A stretch of DNA of 64,000 nt from Nocardia vulneris (GTDB lineage Bacteria; Actinomycetota; Actinomycetes; Mycobacteriales; Mycobacteriaceae), in the NCBI RefSeq assembly GCF_001613425.1, contig NZ_BDCI01000015.1:62001-126000 (forward strand), written 5' to 3'. Under the pieces are notes generated by a model that did not search any database, was not told where the DNA came from, and worked only from the letters and a program-made list of their open reading frames with translations. Of the stretch, positions 32,785 through 40,253 are shown piece after piece; within the stretch, counting starts at the first letter, position 1; each line of letters starts with the position of its first letter. A program made the translations under genes and the position numbers.

Positions 32785-33708
32785 ATGGACGAACTACCCG
32801 AAGACCTGGAAGCGCTGCTGACGGAGTACGGCAGGCATCTGCGTCTCGGGCGGAATCGCTCGGCTCATACGGTGCGCGCGTATCTCGGTGACGCGCGCGC
32901 ACTGCTGGGCCACCTGTACGCCCGGTCCGCGGATTCCGCAGTGCGCGAACTGGATCTGCTGCTCTTGCGCTCCTGGCTCGCGCAGCAATCCGCGGCGGGC
33001 GTGGCCCGGACGACGATGGCCCGGCGTGCCTCGTCGGCACGGACGTTCACCGCGTGGCTCACCCAGACCGGCCGCCTGACCGTCGACCCGGGCCTGCGCC
33101 TCGGCTCACCCAAGGCGCATCGAGTGCTACCCGCGGTACTCGGCCGTCAGCAGGCGGTCGGCGCCATGGACGCGGCGGAATCGGGTGCCGCCCAGCACGA
33201 GCCGATGGCCCTGCGCGACCGGTTGATCGTAGAACTCTTGTACTCCACCGGAATTCGAGTGAGCGAGCTGTGCGGCCTGGACATCGAGGATGTCGATCGG
33301 GAACGCCGCGTGGTGCGCGTGCTCGGCAAAGGCAACAAGGAGCGGTCGGTGCCGTTCGGTGTTCCGGCGGACGAGGCGATCGGCGCCTGGCTCCGGCACG
33401 GTCGCCCTGCGTTCGCGACCACGGAGTCCGGCCGCGCGCTCCTGCTCGGCCGCCGGGGTAAGCGCCTGGATCAGCGACAGGCCAGAACCGTTGTGCACGA
33501 GGTGGTTTCGTCCATCCCCGGCGCGCCGGACATGGGTCCGCACGGTCTGCGGCACACCGCCGCCACCCATCTGCTGGAGGGCGGCGCCGACCTGCGCGTG
33601 GTCCAGGAATTGCTCGGCCACGCCAGCATGGCCACCACGCAGCTCTACACGCACGTCTCGATCGAGCGCCTCAAGAAAGTGCACGATCAGGCGCACCCCC
33701 GCGCCTGA
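32785..33708 (+). CDS. xerC: Tyrosine recombinase XerC
   Basis: XerC with XerD resolves chromosome dimers at dif. The 307-residue product has the SAM-like core-binding domain (GRNRSAHTVRAYLGDARAL) and the catalytic domain with the full set: Arg158 (STGIRVSEL), Lys182 (GKGNKER), His253 and Arg256 (GPHGLRHTAATHLL), His279 (LLGHASMATT) and Tyr288 (QLYTHVS). The position between dprA and the M23 peptidase/rpsB is conserved in mycobacteria, which supports XerC rather than a mobile-element integrase. ATG 32785 matches the usual length; the ribosome-binding site is weak. Confidence 0.95.
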   Translation: MDELPEDLEALLTEYGRHLRLGRNRSAHTVRAYLGDARALLGHLYARSADSAVRELDLLLLRSWLAQQSAAGVARTTMARRASSARTFTAWLTQTGRLTVDPGLRLGSPKAHRVLPAVLGRQQAVGAMDAAESGAAQHEPMALRDRLIVELLYSTGIRVSELCGLDIEDVDRERRVVRVLGKGNKERSVPFGVPADEAIGAWLRHGRPAFATTESGRALLLGRRGKRLDQRQARTVVHEVVSSIPGAPDMGPHGLRHTAATHLLEGGADLRVVQELLGHASMATTQLYTHVSIERLKKVHDQAHPRA

Positions 33709-33906
33709 TCTCGGACCGGTCCTGCGGGTCCGGCATTCGCCGAACGTGATTCAATCGTGATTAGACAGGCTTAATCCTTCCTATAGAAGCACCAGCTTTG
33801 CTGGGCTTATGCGGTCCGCCGCCCTATGCTCGCTGTCGGGAAATGGGAACTCGCGCAACACTATTGCGCCCGAAAATCACCGACCGACGTAGGAAGTTGT
33901 CTTATC

Positions 33907-35421
33907 TTGAGATCGACCGATCCACGCCGATCCAGCGGCTGGATAATTTCGAGTGCAATCACAATATTGGTCAGTATCACCATCATCGCCTTGGCGGTGG
34001 CCGCCGGCCCGGTCGGCGCCGAACCCACCCCCGACGGCTTGGACGACGCGATCAGCGACACCCTTGTGCGCGAACAGGTTCCGGAGGCCGCCGAGAAGGA
34101 ACCGGTGATCGATCGCATCCGCAGCGACGGTGAATGGGTATTCGGCGCGGCGACCGTTCCGCAGGACGCCGACAGCGAAGACGCACCGAAATCGACGTTA
34201 TATGTTGCGAAACTCGACGATGACGACGATTGGACAGTGGCGCTGGAAGGAACGCCGGAGTTCGGCCACCTGGTGAGTGCGGCACCGGAATCGGTGGTGA
34301 GCCACGGTGAGAAGGCGGCATTGACCGCGCCGCAACCGCGTTCGGCGAATACGGCGCTTTCGCTGCCTTGGCCGCAGGGGCAAGCGTGGTACATGGGTGG
34401 CGGTCCGCACGGCATCTCCGGTTCGAGCCGTCCCTACAATTCTTTGGATTTCAATGGCGGCGACGGCCGAGTGGTGGCTCCCGCGTCCGGCCGGGTGTAC
34501 AAGACGTGCGTGCGCAATGGCAGTGCCGAGGTGAAAATCGTGCACAACAACGGTCTCAGCACCACCTATTACCACATGACCAATGTGATCGATGCCGCGA
34601 ACGGATCCGAGATCGCGGCGGGAACGTATCTGGGACATATCGGAACCCAGTTGCCGTGTGGCGGTTTCGCCAGCGGTCCGCACGTGCACATGTCGCTCTA
34701 CCGAGGCAACGAGCCGATCAGCTTGAACGGGACGACCATGGGCGGCTGGACTTTCCGGGAAGGCCCGGAAGCCTACGGCGGTTTCGCCGAGCGCGAGGGC
34801 AAACAGGTCCGGGCCGGTGGCCGATTGATGAATTACGGCGGCGGAGACGATTCGAATCCTGCCCCGCCGACCGTGACCCCCAAACCGCCGGCACCGCCGA
34901 CGTCGAAACCGCCGACCACCCCGAAACCGACCACACCGGCACCACCGACCCCCAAACCACCGACAACTCCCAAACCCCCGGCGCCCGAACCCGATCCCAC
35001 GCTGGCCAACGGCATCGTGCGCCCTTTTCCGGACCGGAACCGAAAGGTCAACCTGCGCTCCGGCCCTGGTACCCGCAACGCGATCGTCGGCACGGTCCGC
35101 GACGGCGATTCCGTGACGATCGTCTGCACCGCCCGCGGTGACCGGCTCGACGGCAAGTGGGGCCCCACCGATCTGTGGAACAAGCTCGACACCGGCAAGT
35201 GGATCAGCGACGGTTTCCTCTACACCGGCAGCAACGGCCCGGTCGCTCCCGATTGTGCCGAGCCCGCGCCGCCTCGCCCTACCCCGGGGACCGGCACCGA
35301 TGGCGAGGAGAACCAGACCGAGGACGAATGGCCGGACAGCGAGTGGCCGGAGCCGGAATCGCCCGGTGACGACTGGCCGGACGACGGCTGGACCTGGGAC
35401 TGGTGGCAGTACGACTGGTGA
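33907..35421 (+). CDS. Secreted M23-family peptidase with SH3-like domain and acidic Trp-rich tail
   Basis: Predicted cell-wall endopeptidase. A signal anchor (IISSAITILVSITIIALAVAAG) precedes a pro-region. The LytM/M23 domain follows, with GPHGISGSSRPYNSLDF supplying His and Asp ligands and GPHVHMSLYR supplying the HxH motif. Next come a Pro/Thr/Lys repeat linker (TPKPP units) and an SH3-like module (VNLRSGPGTRNAIVGTV...KWISDGFLY). The last 40 residues are strikingly acidic and Trp-rich (DEWPDSEWPEPE; WTWDWWQYDW). TTG 33907 starts the peptide cleanly behind AGGAAG; ATG 33826 would add 27 odd residues. An M23 gene precedes rpsB in mycobacteria too. Confidence 0.87.
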   Translation: MRSTDPRRSSGWIISSAITILVSITIIALAVAAGPVGAEPTPDGLDDAISDTLVREQVPEAAEKEPVIDRIRSDGEWVFGAATVPQDADSEDAPKSTLYVAKLDDDDDWTVALEGTPEFGHLVSAAPESVVSHGEKAALTAPQPRSANTALSLPWPQGQAWYMGGGPHGISGSSRPYNSLDFNGGDGRVVAPASGRVYKTCVRNGSAEVKIVHNNGLSTTYYHMTNVIDAANGSEIAAGTYLGHIGTQLPCGGFASGPHVHMSLYRGNEPISLNGTTMGGWTFREGPEAYGGFAEREGKQVRAGGRLMNYGGGDDSNPAPPTVTPKPPAPPTSKPPTTPKPTTPAPPTPKPPTTPKPPAPEPDPTLANGIVRPFPDRNRKVNLRSGPGTRNAIVGTVRDGDSVTIVCTARGDRLDGKWGPTDLWNKLDTGKWISDGFLYTGSNGPVAPDCAEPAPPRPTPGTGTDGEENQTEDEWPDSEWPEPESPGDDWPDDGWTWDWWQYDW

Positions 35422-35429
35422 ATCGACCG

Positions 35430-35462
35430 CGCCCGGACCCACCTTCGAGGTGGGTCCGGGCG
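35430..35462. terminator. Bidirectional terminator between M23 peptidase and MFS gene
   Basis: Perfect 14-base arms (35430-35443, 35449-35462) with loop TTCGA lie between convergent genes. Confidence 0.85.
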
Positions 35463-35467
35463 GGTGA

Positions 35468-36934
35468 CTATCCGACGTCGACCGGATCCGTCTGCGGCTG
35501 TTCGGCCGGTTTCCGCGGCGTGCGCAGCAGCGTCAGGCCGAGCAGCGCGGCCGCGAGGCTGAAGCCCGCGCTGATCCAGGAACCGGTGGACATTGCCGCG
35601 GTGAACGCTTCCTTCGCCGGTTCGGCGAAGCCGAGTTGGAAAGCGGCGCCGATGGATTCGCGAGCCGCCTCGGGTGCGTCCGCGGGCATGTGCTCGGTGA
35701 ACACGCCCGCCAGCACGCTACCCAGCATCGCGATGCTGATCGCCATGCCGACCTGCTGCAGCGTGTCGTTCATCGCCGAGCCGACGCCCGCGTGTTCGAG
35801 CGGGATGGCGCTCATGATCGCCGCGTACGCGGCGGGGCCGGCCAGGCCGCCGCCGATGCCCATGACCAGCATGCTGACCAGCACCCACAGGTAGCCCTCG
35901 CCGACCGCGAGGATCGCGAAGGCACCGCTCATCACCAGCAGGCCGGAGACGATCAGCGTCTTGTTGCTGAGCGTTTTGCCCAAGGTGGCGCCGAGTCCGT
36001 TGCACACGGCGGCCGCCACCGCGTAGGGCAGCAGGGCCAGACCCGCTTTCATCGGTCCGTATCCGAGCACGAACTGCAGGTACTGGGTGAGCATCAGCAT
36101 GACCGCGCCCATCCCGAACACCATCAGCAGCAGGGTCAGGCAGGTGCCGGTGAAGTCGCGGTTGCGGAACACCGCCAGCGGCAGCATCGGATGTTCGGAT
36201 CGGCTCTCCCACACCACGAATCCGACCGCGGCGACCGCGGCGAGCGCGATCATCCCGATGTTCCACTCGCGCTCGATGATCACGTAGACGGTCGAGACGA
36301 GCGCGACGATGGACAGCAGCACCCCGACGAGGTCGACCGGCCGCTGCTCACCGGTGGTTTCGGGCATCAGCAGCACCGCGGCGACGATCGCGAGGATCGC
36401 GACCGGGATGTTGAGCAGGAACACCGAGCCCCACCAATAGTGCTGCAGCAGAAAGCCGCCCAGGGTGGGTCCGGCCACGATGCCGACCATCGACACCGTC
36501 GACCAGGCCGCCATCGCCTTGCGTCGTTCGTCCTCGGCGAACGTGGTCATCAGGATGGACAGTGTGGAGGGCATCAGCAGCGAGCCGCCGACCCCCATCG
36601 CCACGCGCGCGCCGACCACCTGCCACGGTTCGGTCGCGAGCACGGCCGCCAGCGATGCCACGCCGAACACGGCCAAGCCGAGGATCAGCATCCGGCGCCG
36701 GCCGAACCGGTCGGACAGGCTGCCCGCGGTCAGCAGGAGTCCCGCGAAGACCAGGACGTAGGCGTCCAGGATCCACTGGATGTCCGAGGGCGTGGCGTTC
36801 AGTTCCCGGATCAGGGACGGGATAGCGAGATTGAGCACAGTGCCGTCGAGCATCAGCACCAGCAAGGACAGACAGAGGACCCCCAGAATCCACCAACGGC
36901 GAGGATCTCGTACAACGTTCGATTCCACTCGCAC
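35468..36934 (-). CDS. MFS drug efflux transporter, DHA2 family (14 TM)
   Basis: The 488-residue product has about fourteen membrane segments. Motif D1 appears as LDGTVLNLAIPSL, motif A as GSLSDRFGRRRMLI, and motif C-like glycines as SMVGIVAGPTLGGFLL. DHA2 members export dyes, antiseptics and antibiotics by proton antiport. It is divergent from a TetR-family gene 49 bases away, with an inverted repeat that overlaps its GTG start codon, so TetR repression is likely. GTG 36934 or GTG 36928 may be the start. The drug specificity is unknown. Confidence 0.92.
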   Translation of the reverse strand: MRVESNVVRDPRRWWILGVLCLSLLVLMLDGTVLNLAIPSLIRELNATPSDIQWILDAYVLVFAGLLLTAGSLSDRFGRRRMLILGLAVFGVASLAAVLATEPWQVVGARVAMGVGGSLLMPSTLSILMTTFAEDERRKAMAAWSTVSMVGIVAGPTLGGFLLQHYWWGSVFLLNIPVAILAIVAAVLLMPETTGEQRPVDLVGVLLSIVALVSTVYVIIEREWNIGMIALAAVAAVGFVVWESRSEHPMLPLAVFRNRDFTGTCLTLLLMVFGMGAVMLMLTQYLQFVLGYGPMKAGLALLPYAVAAAVCNGLGATLGKTLSNKTLIVSGLLVMSGAFAILAVGEGYLWVLVSMLVMGIGGGLAGPAAYAAIMSAIPLEHAGVGSAMNDTLQQVGMAISIAMLGSVLAGVFTEHMPADAPEAARESIGAAFQLGFAEPAKEAFTAAMSTGSWISAGFSLAAALLGLTLLRTPRKPAEQPQTDPVDVG

Positions 36935-36965
36935 AGCGTACGATGAACTAGAACAGTGTGCGAGT
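36927..36965. promoter_or_regulatory. Inverted repeat in the MFS-tetR divergent promoter
   Basis: Perfect 9-base arms ACTCGCACA (36927-36935) and TGTGCGAGT (36957-36965) are 30 bases apart start to start. The left arm covers the MFS start codon; the right arm ends 5 bases before the -10 TAGGAT (36971-36976) of the tetR gene. Confidence 0.6.
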
Positions 36966-36970
36966 CAATA

Positions 36971-36976
36971 TAGGAT
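36971..36976 (+). promoter_or_regulatory. -10 box of leaderless tetR-type gene
   Basis: TAGGAT ends 7 bases before GTG 36984; no Shine-Dalgarno sequence is present. Confidence 0.55.
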
Positions 36977-36983
36977 TGGGCCC

Positions 36984-37718
36984 GTGACCAAGCAGTTCGA
37001 TTCGGTATGGCTTCGCGAACCGCGCCGGCCCAAGGCGTCGGGCTTACATCGCGAGCAGATCGTCGCCGCCGCGGTGGACCTCCTCGACGCCGAGGGGCTG
37101 GAGGCGTTGAGCATGCGCAAGCTCGGCGCCAAACTCGGCGCGGGCGCGACCAGCCTCTACTGGTACGTCGCCAACAAGAACGAATTGCTGGAACTGGCCC
37201 TCGACGAATTCTGGGGGATGGCGGATACGCCGCAGCCCGACGACGTGCCGTGGCGAGAGCTGTTGTCGGCCTTCGCCTACAACTTCCGCACCGTGCTGCG
37301 GGCGCATCCGTGGGGTGCGATGTTGATCGGCCGGCTGCCGAGCATGGGGCCGAACGCGCTGCGCGTCACCGATCGCCTGCGCCGCGCCTACGTCGGTGCC
37401 GGATTCCGCGGCACGGATATCTATCTCGCCAGCGGCACGGTGATGTCCTATGTGCTCGGCGTGGTGCTACCGGAGATCGCCTGGCGGAACTCCTATGGCC
37501 AACTCGAATTCGACCGCGAATCCGTGGTGGAGATGATGGACCACGCGGCCCGGGATTACCCCGAGCTGCAGGCGGACTTCCGCGCCACGACGCCTACCGA
37601 TCCCGAGTTCGCCCGGGCCATGGCCTTCGACTTCGGCCTGCTCTGCGTGCTGGACGGCCTCGAGGCGCGGCTGGGCAGCGACGTGGAATTCCAGCAGAGC
37701 TACACGCCGCCCGGGTAG
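36984..37718 (+). CDS. TetR-family transcriptional regulator (TetR_C-type)
   Basis: The 244-residue product has an N-terminal HTH: LHREQIVAAAVDLLDAEGLEALSMRKLGAKLGAGATSLYWYVANKNELLE, with recognition helix around ATSLYWYV. The ligand domain resembles the TetR_C group known from tetracycline and drug repressors (RTVLRAHPWGAMLIGRLPSMGPNALR). The GTG start is leaderless by its distance to TAGGAT. It is divergent from the MFS exporter, its obvious target. Its last 19 bases overlap, on the other strand, the 3' end of the lipase gene. Confidence 0.92.
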   Translation: MTKQFDSVWLREPRRPKASGLHREQIVAAAVDLLDAEGLEALSMRKLGAKLGAGATSLYWYVANKNELLELALDEFWGMADTPQPDDVPWRELLSAFAYNFRTVLRAHPWGAMLIGRLPSMGPNALRVTDRLRRAYVGAGFRGTDIYLASGTVMSYVLGVVLPEIAWRNSYGQLEFDRESVVEMMDHAARDYPELQADFRATTPTDPEFARAMAFDFGLLCVLDGLEARLGSDVEFQQSYTPPG

Positions 37719-38434
37719 AGCGTGGCCTCCGGGGTGATCGCGCCGTCCGGCTCGTCGACGTATTCGCCGGCGCAGTCGCCCGCGAGAGCCTGCCGAACCT
37801 GTTGCCAGACAGCCGGGTTGGCCGGTTCGAGAGTGTGGTCGAGGCCGCCGTTGCCGAGCGAGGGGAACGGCGTCAGCCGGCATTGACCGCCGTCGAGCCG
37901 GCCGTCGGCCCACTCGCGGGCGCTGCGAATCGAGTAGTACCTGGTCGGTCCCGGGGTGTCGTCGCCCGCGTTGAGCGCGGTCATGAACTCGGTCCCGGGG
38001 CAGGCTTCCGGCGCGGCAGGTTGGCCGCACGCGCCCGGTGAACCGTATTGCGGCGCGCCGATCGAGACGTAGGTGCCGATGTGGCGAGCGCCGTCGCGGG
38101 ACTTCAGAAAAAGGCGGGAGCTGATCGCGCCGATGCTGTGGGTCACCAGATCGATCTCGGCATTCGCGTGCTGGGCGCGGGTTTCGGTGACGACGCGGTC
38201 GATGGCGGCGGCGTCGGCGGTGAGATCGAAGCCGTTCAGATCCAGCACCCGCACCTCGGTTCCGTCGGTGCGCAGCGCGTCGGCCATCGGCCCGTAGGGC
38301 AGCGCACCGATGTACTGGCCGGGCACGATCACGACGACGCGGCTCGGCTCGGCAACCGCGTGCGCTGTCGCGCTCGTGCCCGTGAGCAGCGCGGTGGCGA
38401 TGGCAAGGAAGGCAGGCAGCGAGCGCACTGTCAT
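37700..38434 (-). CDS. Secreted lipase/esterase-like alpha/beta hydrolase
   Basis: The 244-residue product has a signal peptide (LPAFLAIATALLTGTSATAHA) and an alpha/beta-hydrolase fold of the class 2 lipase type: VVVIVPGQYIGALPYG, nucleophile elbow DLVTHSIGAISSR, and a late GLDHTLEPANPAVW with the putative catalytic histidine. The elbow has Thr-His-Ser-Ile-Gly instead of Gly-His-Ser-x-Gly. Several cysteines suggest disulfides in the mature protein. The gene is convergent with tetR (19-base 3' overlap) and divergent from the acetoacetate-decarboxylase-family gene, with a KstR-type operator in the shared upstream region. Confidence 0.87.
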   Translation of the reverse strand: MTVRSLPAFLAIATALLTGTSATAHAVAEPSRVVVIVPGQYIGALPYGPMADALRTDGTEVRVLDLNGFDLTADAAAIDRVVTETRAQHANAEIDLVTHSIGAISSRLFLKSRDGARHIGTYVSIGAPQYGSPGACGQPAAPEACPGTEFMTALNAGDDTPGPTRYYSIRSAREWADGRLDGGQCRLTPFPSLGNGGLDHTLEPANPAVWQQVRQALAGDCAGEYVDEPDGAITPEATLYPGGV

Positions 38435-38581
38435 GGTTCGGGCAATCCTTCGGCCTCGGCGGTGATGGGTGCACCGCGGATCGTGTTTGCTCCACTATTG
38501 CCGCAATCGCGGCGTCGTGGGGAGTGCTGACACGTGTTCCTTTTCTGATTACACCCTTTCGGTGGCAGGCGAGTTGATAAA

Positions 38582-38597
38582 CTAGAACGCGTTCTAG
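38582..38597. promoter_or_regulatory. KstR-type operator
   Basis: CTAGAACGCGTTCTAG is a perfect 16-base palindrome. Its inner 14 bases match the consensus TnnAACnnGTTnnA of KstR, the repressor of cholesterol catabolism in mycolic-acid actinobacteria. It lies 52 bases upstream of the decarboxylase-family start and about 150 bases upstream of the divergent lipase start. Confidence 0.8.
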
Positions 38598-38649
38598 ATT
38601 CGGAGGAGCGGTACCGCCCACGTAGCGCGGTGCACGGGAAGGCGTTCGA

Positions 38650-39375
38650 GTGAGCATCCATACGGTCCTCGGCCAGGAAGTTCGCATGCCCGTGCGGATC
38701 CGGCTGGCACACGCGTTCATGGCGAGCTATCTGGTGCCGGCCCACGCCGCGCAACGACTGATCGACTACTCCGGCCTGCAGGTGCTGCGGCTGCCCGCCG
38801 GGCGAGCGATGTGCTCGCTCGCCTTCGTCGAGTACGTGGACGGTGATCTCGGTCCGTACAACGAGTTCGGCGTGTCGTTCATGGTCCGCCACCACCGGGC
38901 CGATCGTGGCCGCGGCGACCTGCGCGCGCTCGCGACGAACCAGGCCGGGGTGTTCATCCATCAACTCCCGGTCGACGGCGATTTCACGCTGGCCGCCGGG
39001 CGCGGCATCTGGGGATTCCCCAAGCAACTGGCCGACTTCGACGTGCACCACGGCGGCCCGCTCCGGCACGGCACGCTCCATCAGGGCGGCGATCTCATCG
39101 TCGATCTGACCGTTCGGCAGGGTGTCGCCACGCCGCGCCGCGCGAGTGCGGCCACGTCCTTCGAGGCCTACTCGCACATCGACGGCGTAACCCGGTGCAC
39201 ACCTTGGCGTATGGAACCGTCCGGCGTGCGGGGACGGCCCGGCGGCGCCACCCTGACCCTCGGCGATCATCCCCTCGCCGCCGAACTGCGCTCCCTGTGT
39301 CTGCCGCATCGCGCGATCATGACCTCGACCATTGCCGGGCTGGCCATGACGTTCGAGGACGCCGTCCCCGTCTGA
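38650..39375 (+). CDS. Acetoacetate decarboxylase family protein
   Basis: The 241-residue product resembles the acetoacetate decarboxylase (ADC) superfamily: AHAFMASYLVPAHAAQRLID, SLAFVEYVDGDLGPYNEFGVSFMV (quoted in part: VEYVDGDLGPYNEFGV), and the glycine-rich GRGIWGFPKQLADF. Many such proteins lack the Schiff-base lysine and act as dehydratases or aldolases; the lysine in GFPKQ is the place to look, but activity is not certain. A perfect KstR operator upstream links it to sterol catabolism (inference). GTG 38650 is the start; the ribosome-binding site is weak. Confidence 0.85.
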   Translation: MSIHTVLGQEVRMPVRIRLAHAFMASYLVPAHAAQRLIDYSGLQVLRLPAGRAMCSLAFVEYVDGDLGPYNEFGVSFMVRHHRADRGRGDLRALATNQAGVFIHQLPVDGDFTLAAGRGIWGFPKQLADFDVHHGGPLRHGTLHQGGDLIVDLTVRQGVATPRRASAATSFEAYSHIDGVTRCTPWRMEPSGVRGRPGGATLTLGDHPLAAELRSLCLPHRAIMTSTIAGLAMTFEDAVPV

Positions 39376-39480
39376 GCCGGGATAACCGCATGGTCACGGC
39401 GTCGCGCGGTGCATGGATTCCCCACGCGCGCCCGGTTAGGGTGACTTAGCCGAGCGTTTGCCTGTGTGGGAAGGTGCCCA

Positions 39481-39537
39481 GTGGATTCCGATGACCAGTG
39501 CCGTGCGTCGATGACGGTGCTGTTCGGCGCGACATGA
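39481..39537 (+). CDS. 18-codon leader frame coupled to DUF202 gene
   Basis: GTG 39481 is preceded 7 bases upstream by GGGAAGG, the best ribosome-binding site in this region. The frame encodes MDSDDQCRASMTVLFGAT and ends in the TGA of an ATGA overlap with the DUF202 start at 39534. The DUF202 gene itself has no good ribosome-binding site, so it would be translated by coupling. The peptide may have no function of its own. Confidence 0.5.
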   Translation: MDSDDQCRASMTVLFGAT

Positions 39538-39899
39538 CGCTGCCGAGCCCGGACGCCGAATCCGAGGACGGCGAAGCGGACCTCGACTACCGGTTCACCC
39601 TCGCCAACGAACGCACCTTCCTGGCCTGGATGCGCACCGCGCTCGGCTTACTCGCCGGTGGCGTCGCGGTACACACGCTCGTGCAACCCTTCCGGATGGG
39701 CGGCGTGCGGCGGGCGCTCGCGCTGAGCTGTCTGGTGCTCGCCGTGGTCGTCGCGATCGGGGCGTACGCGCATTGGCGCCGAGTCGGGGTGGCGATGCGG
39801 CAGGGGCGGCCGCTGCCCGAAACCGTGCTGGTGCCGATCCTTTCGGCCGGGATCGCCGCGGTCTCGATCCTCGCGACGGTCGCGGTGTTGCTCCGATGA
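39534..39899 (+). CDS. DUF202 membrane protein, first of two
   Basis: The 121-residue product has the DUF202 signature RFTLANERTFLAWMRTALGLLAGG followed by two more hydrophobic segments (ALALSCLVLAVVVAIGAYAHW; VPILSAGIAAVSILATVAVLL). DUF202 proteins are small inner-membrane proteins without established activity; related segments cap SPX/VTC proteins in eukaryotes. ATG 39534 overlaps the stop of an 18-codon leader frame; GTG 39498 is the alternative in-frame start. Its own TGA overlaps the ATG of the second DUF202 gene. Confidence 0.87.
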   Translation: MTLPSPDAESEDGEADLDYRFTLANERTFLAWMRTALGLLAGGVAVHTLVQPFRMGGVRRALALSCLVLAVVVAIGAYAHWRRVGVAMRQGRPLPETVLVPILSAGIAAVSILATVAVLLR

Positions 39900-40207
39900 G
39901 CCGCGCCGGACTCGCCGCCGAACGCACCGCGCTGGCTTGGCGGCGCACGGCGATCGCCGCGATGCTCACCGGCGCGCTGTTCTTGAATCACGCGGTGACC
40001 AGCGGGTGGCGTCCCGCGATGCTCGCACCGATCGGTGCCGCGCTCACCATGGCGGCGTTGGCCTGCGCCAGTTTCGCCCGCAACCGCAGTTTGCGTTCGG
40101 GGCATTACGGCCACGGCAGAACCGTTGTCGCCGTGGCGACCACGGTCGTCGTCGCGGTGGCCGTGCTGGCCGCGGTCATCACGCTCACTGATCCATGGCC
40201 TCAGTAG
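39896..40207 (+). CDS. DUF202 membrane protein, second of two
   Basis: The 103-residue product carries a shorter DUF202 signature, LAAERTALAWRRTAIAAML, and further hydrophobic segments (AMLAPIGAALTMAALACASFA; VAVATTVVVAVAVLAAVITL). It overlaps the preceding DUF202 gene by four bases (ATGA). The pair probably forms a hetero-oligomer, since paired DUF202 genes are common in Actinobacteria. No catalytic motif is seen. Confidence 0.87.
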   Translation: MSRAGLAAERTALAWRRTAIAAMLTGALFLNHAVTSGWRPAMLAPIGAALTMAALACASFARNRSLRSGHYGHGRTVVAVATTVVVAVAVLAAVITLTDPWPQ

Positions 40208-40253
40208 TTCCAGAGCACAGCATCTTTCGGCACTCGACTTCCAGGAGGATGAC

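Noticed and set aside
32785..33708. Tyrosine recombinase as integrase of a mobile element
   Set aside because: Length, position between dprA and rpsB, and neighbourhood match chromosomal XerC; no attachment repeats or phage genes are adjacent.
33709..33906. Possible c-di-AMP (ydaO-type) riboswitch upstream of the M23 peptidase
   Set aside because: Such switches control cell-wall hydrolases in actinobacteria, but none of the conserved ydaO sequence blocks could be recognised here and the leader is short.
36940..36960. Second KstR site in the MFS-tetR promoter
   Set aside because: AACTAGAAC resembles one half of the KstR box but the GTT half is missing.
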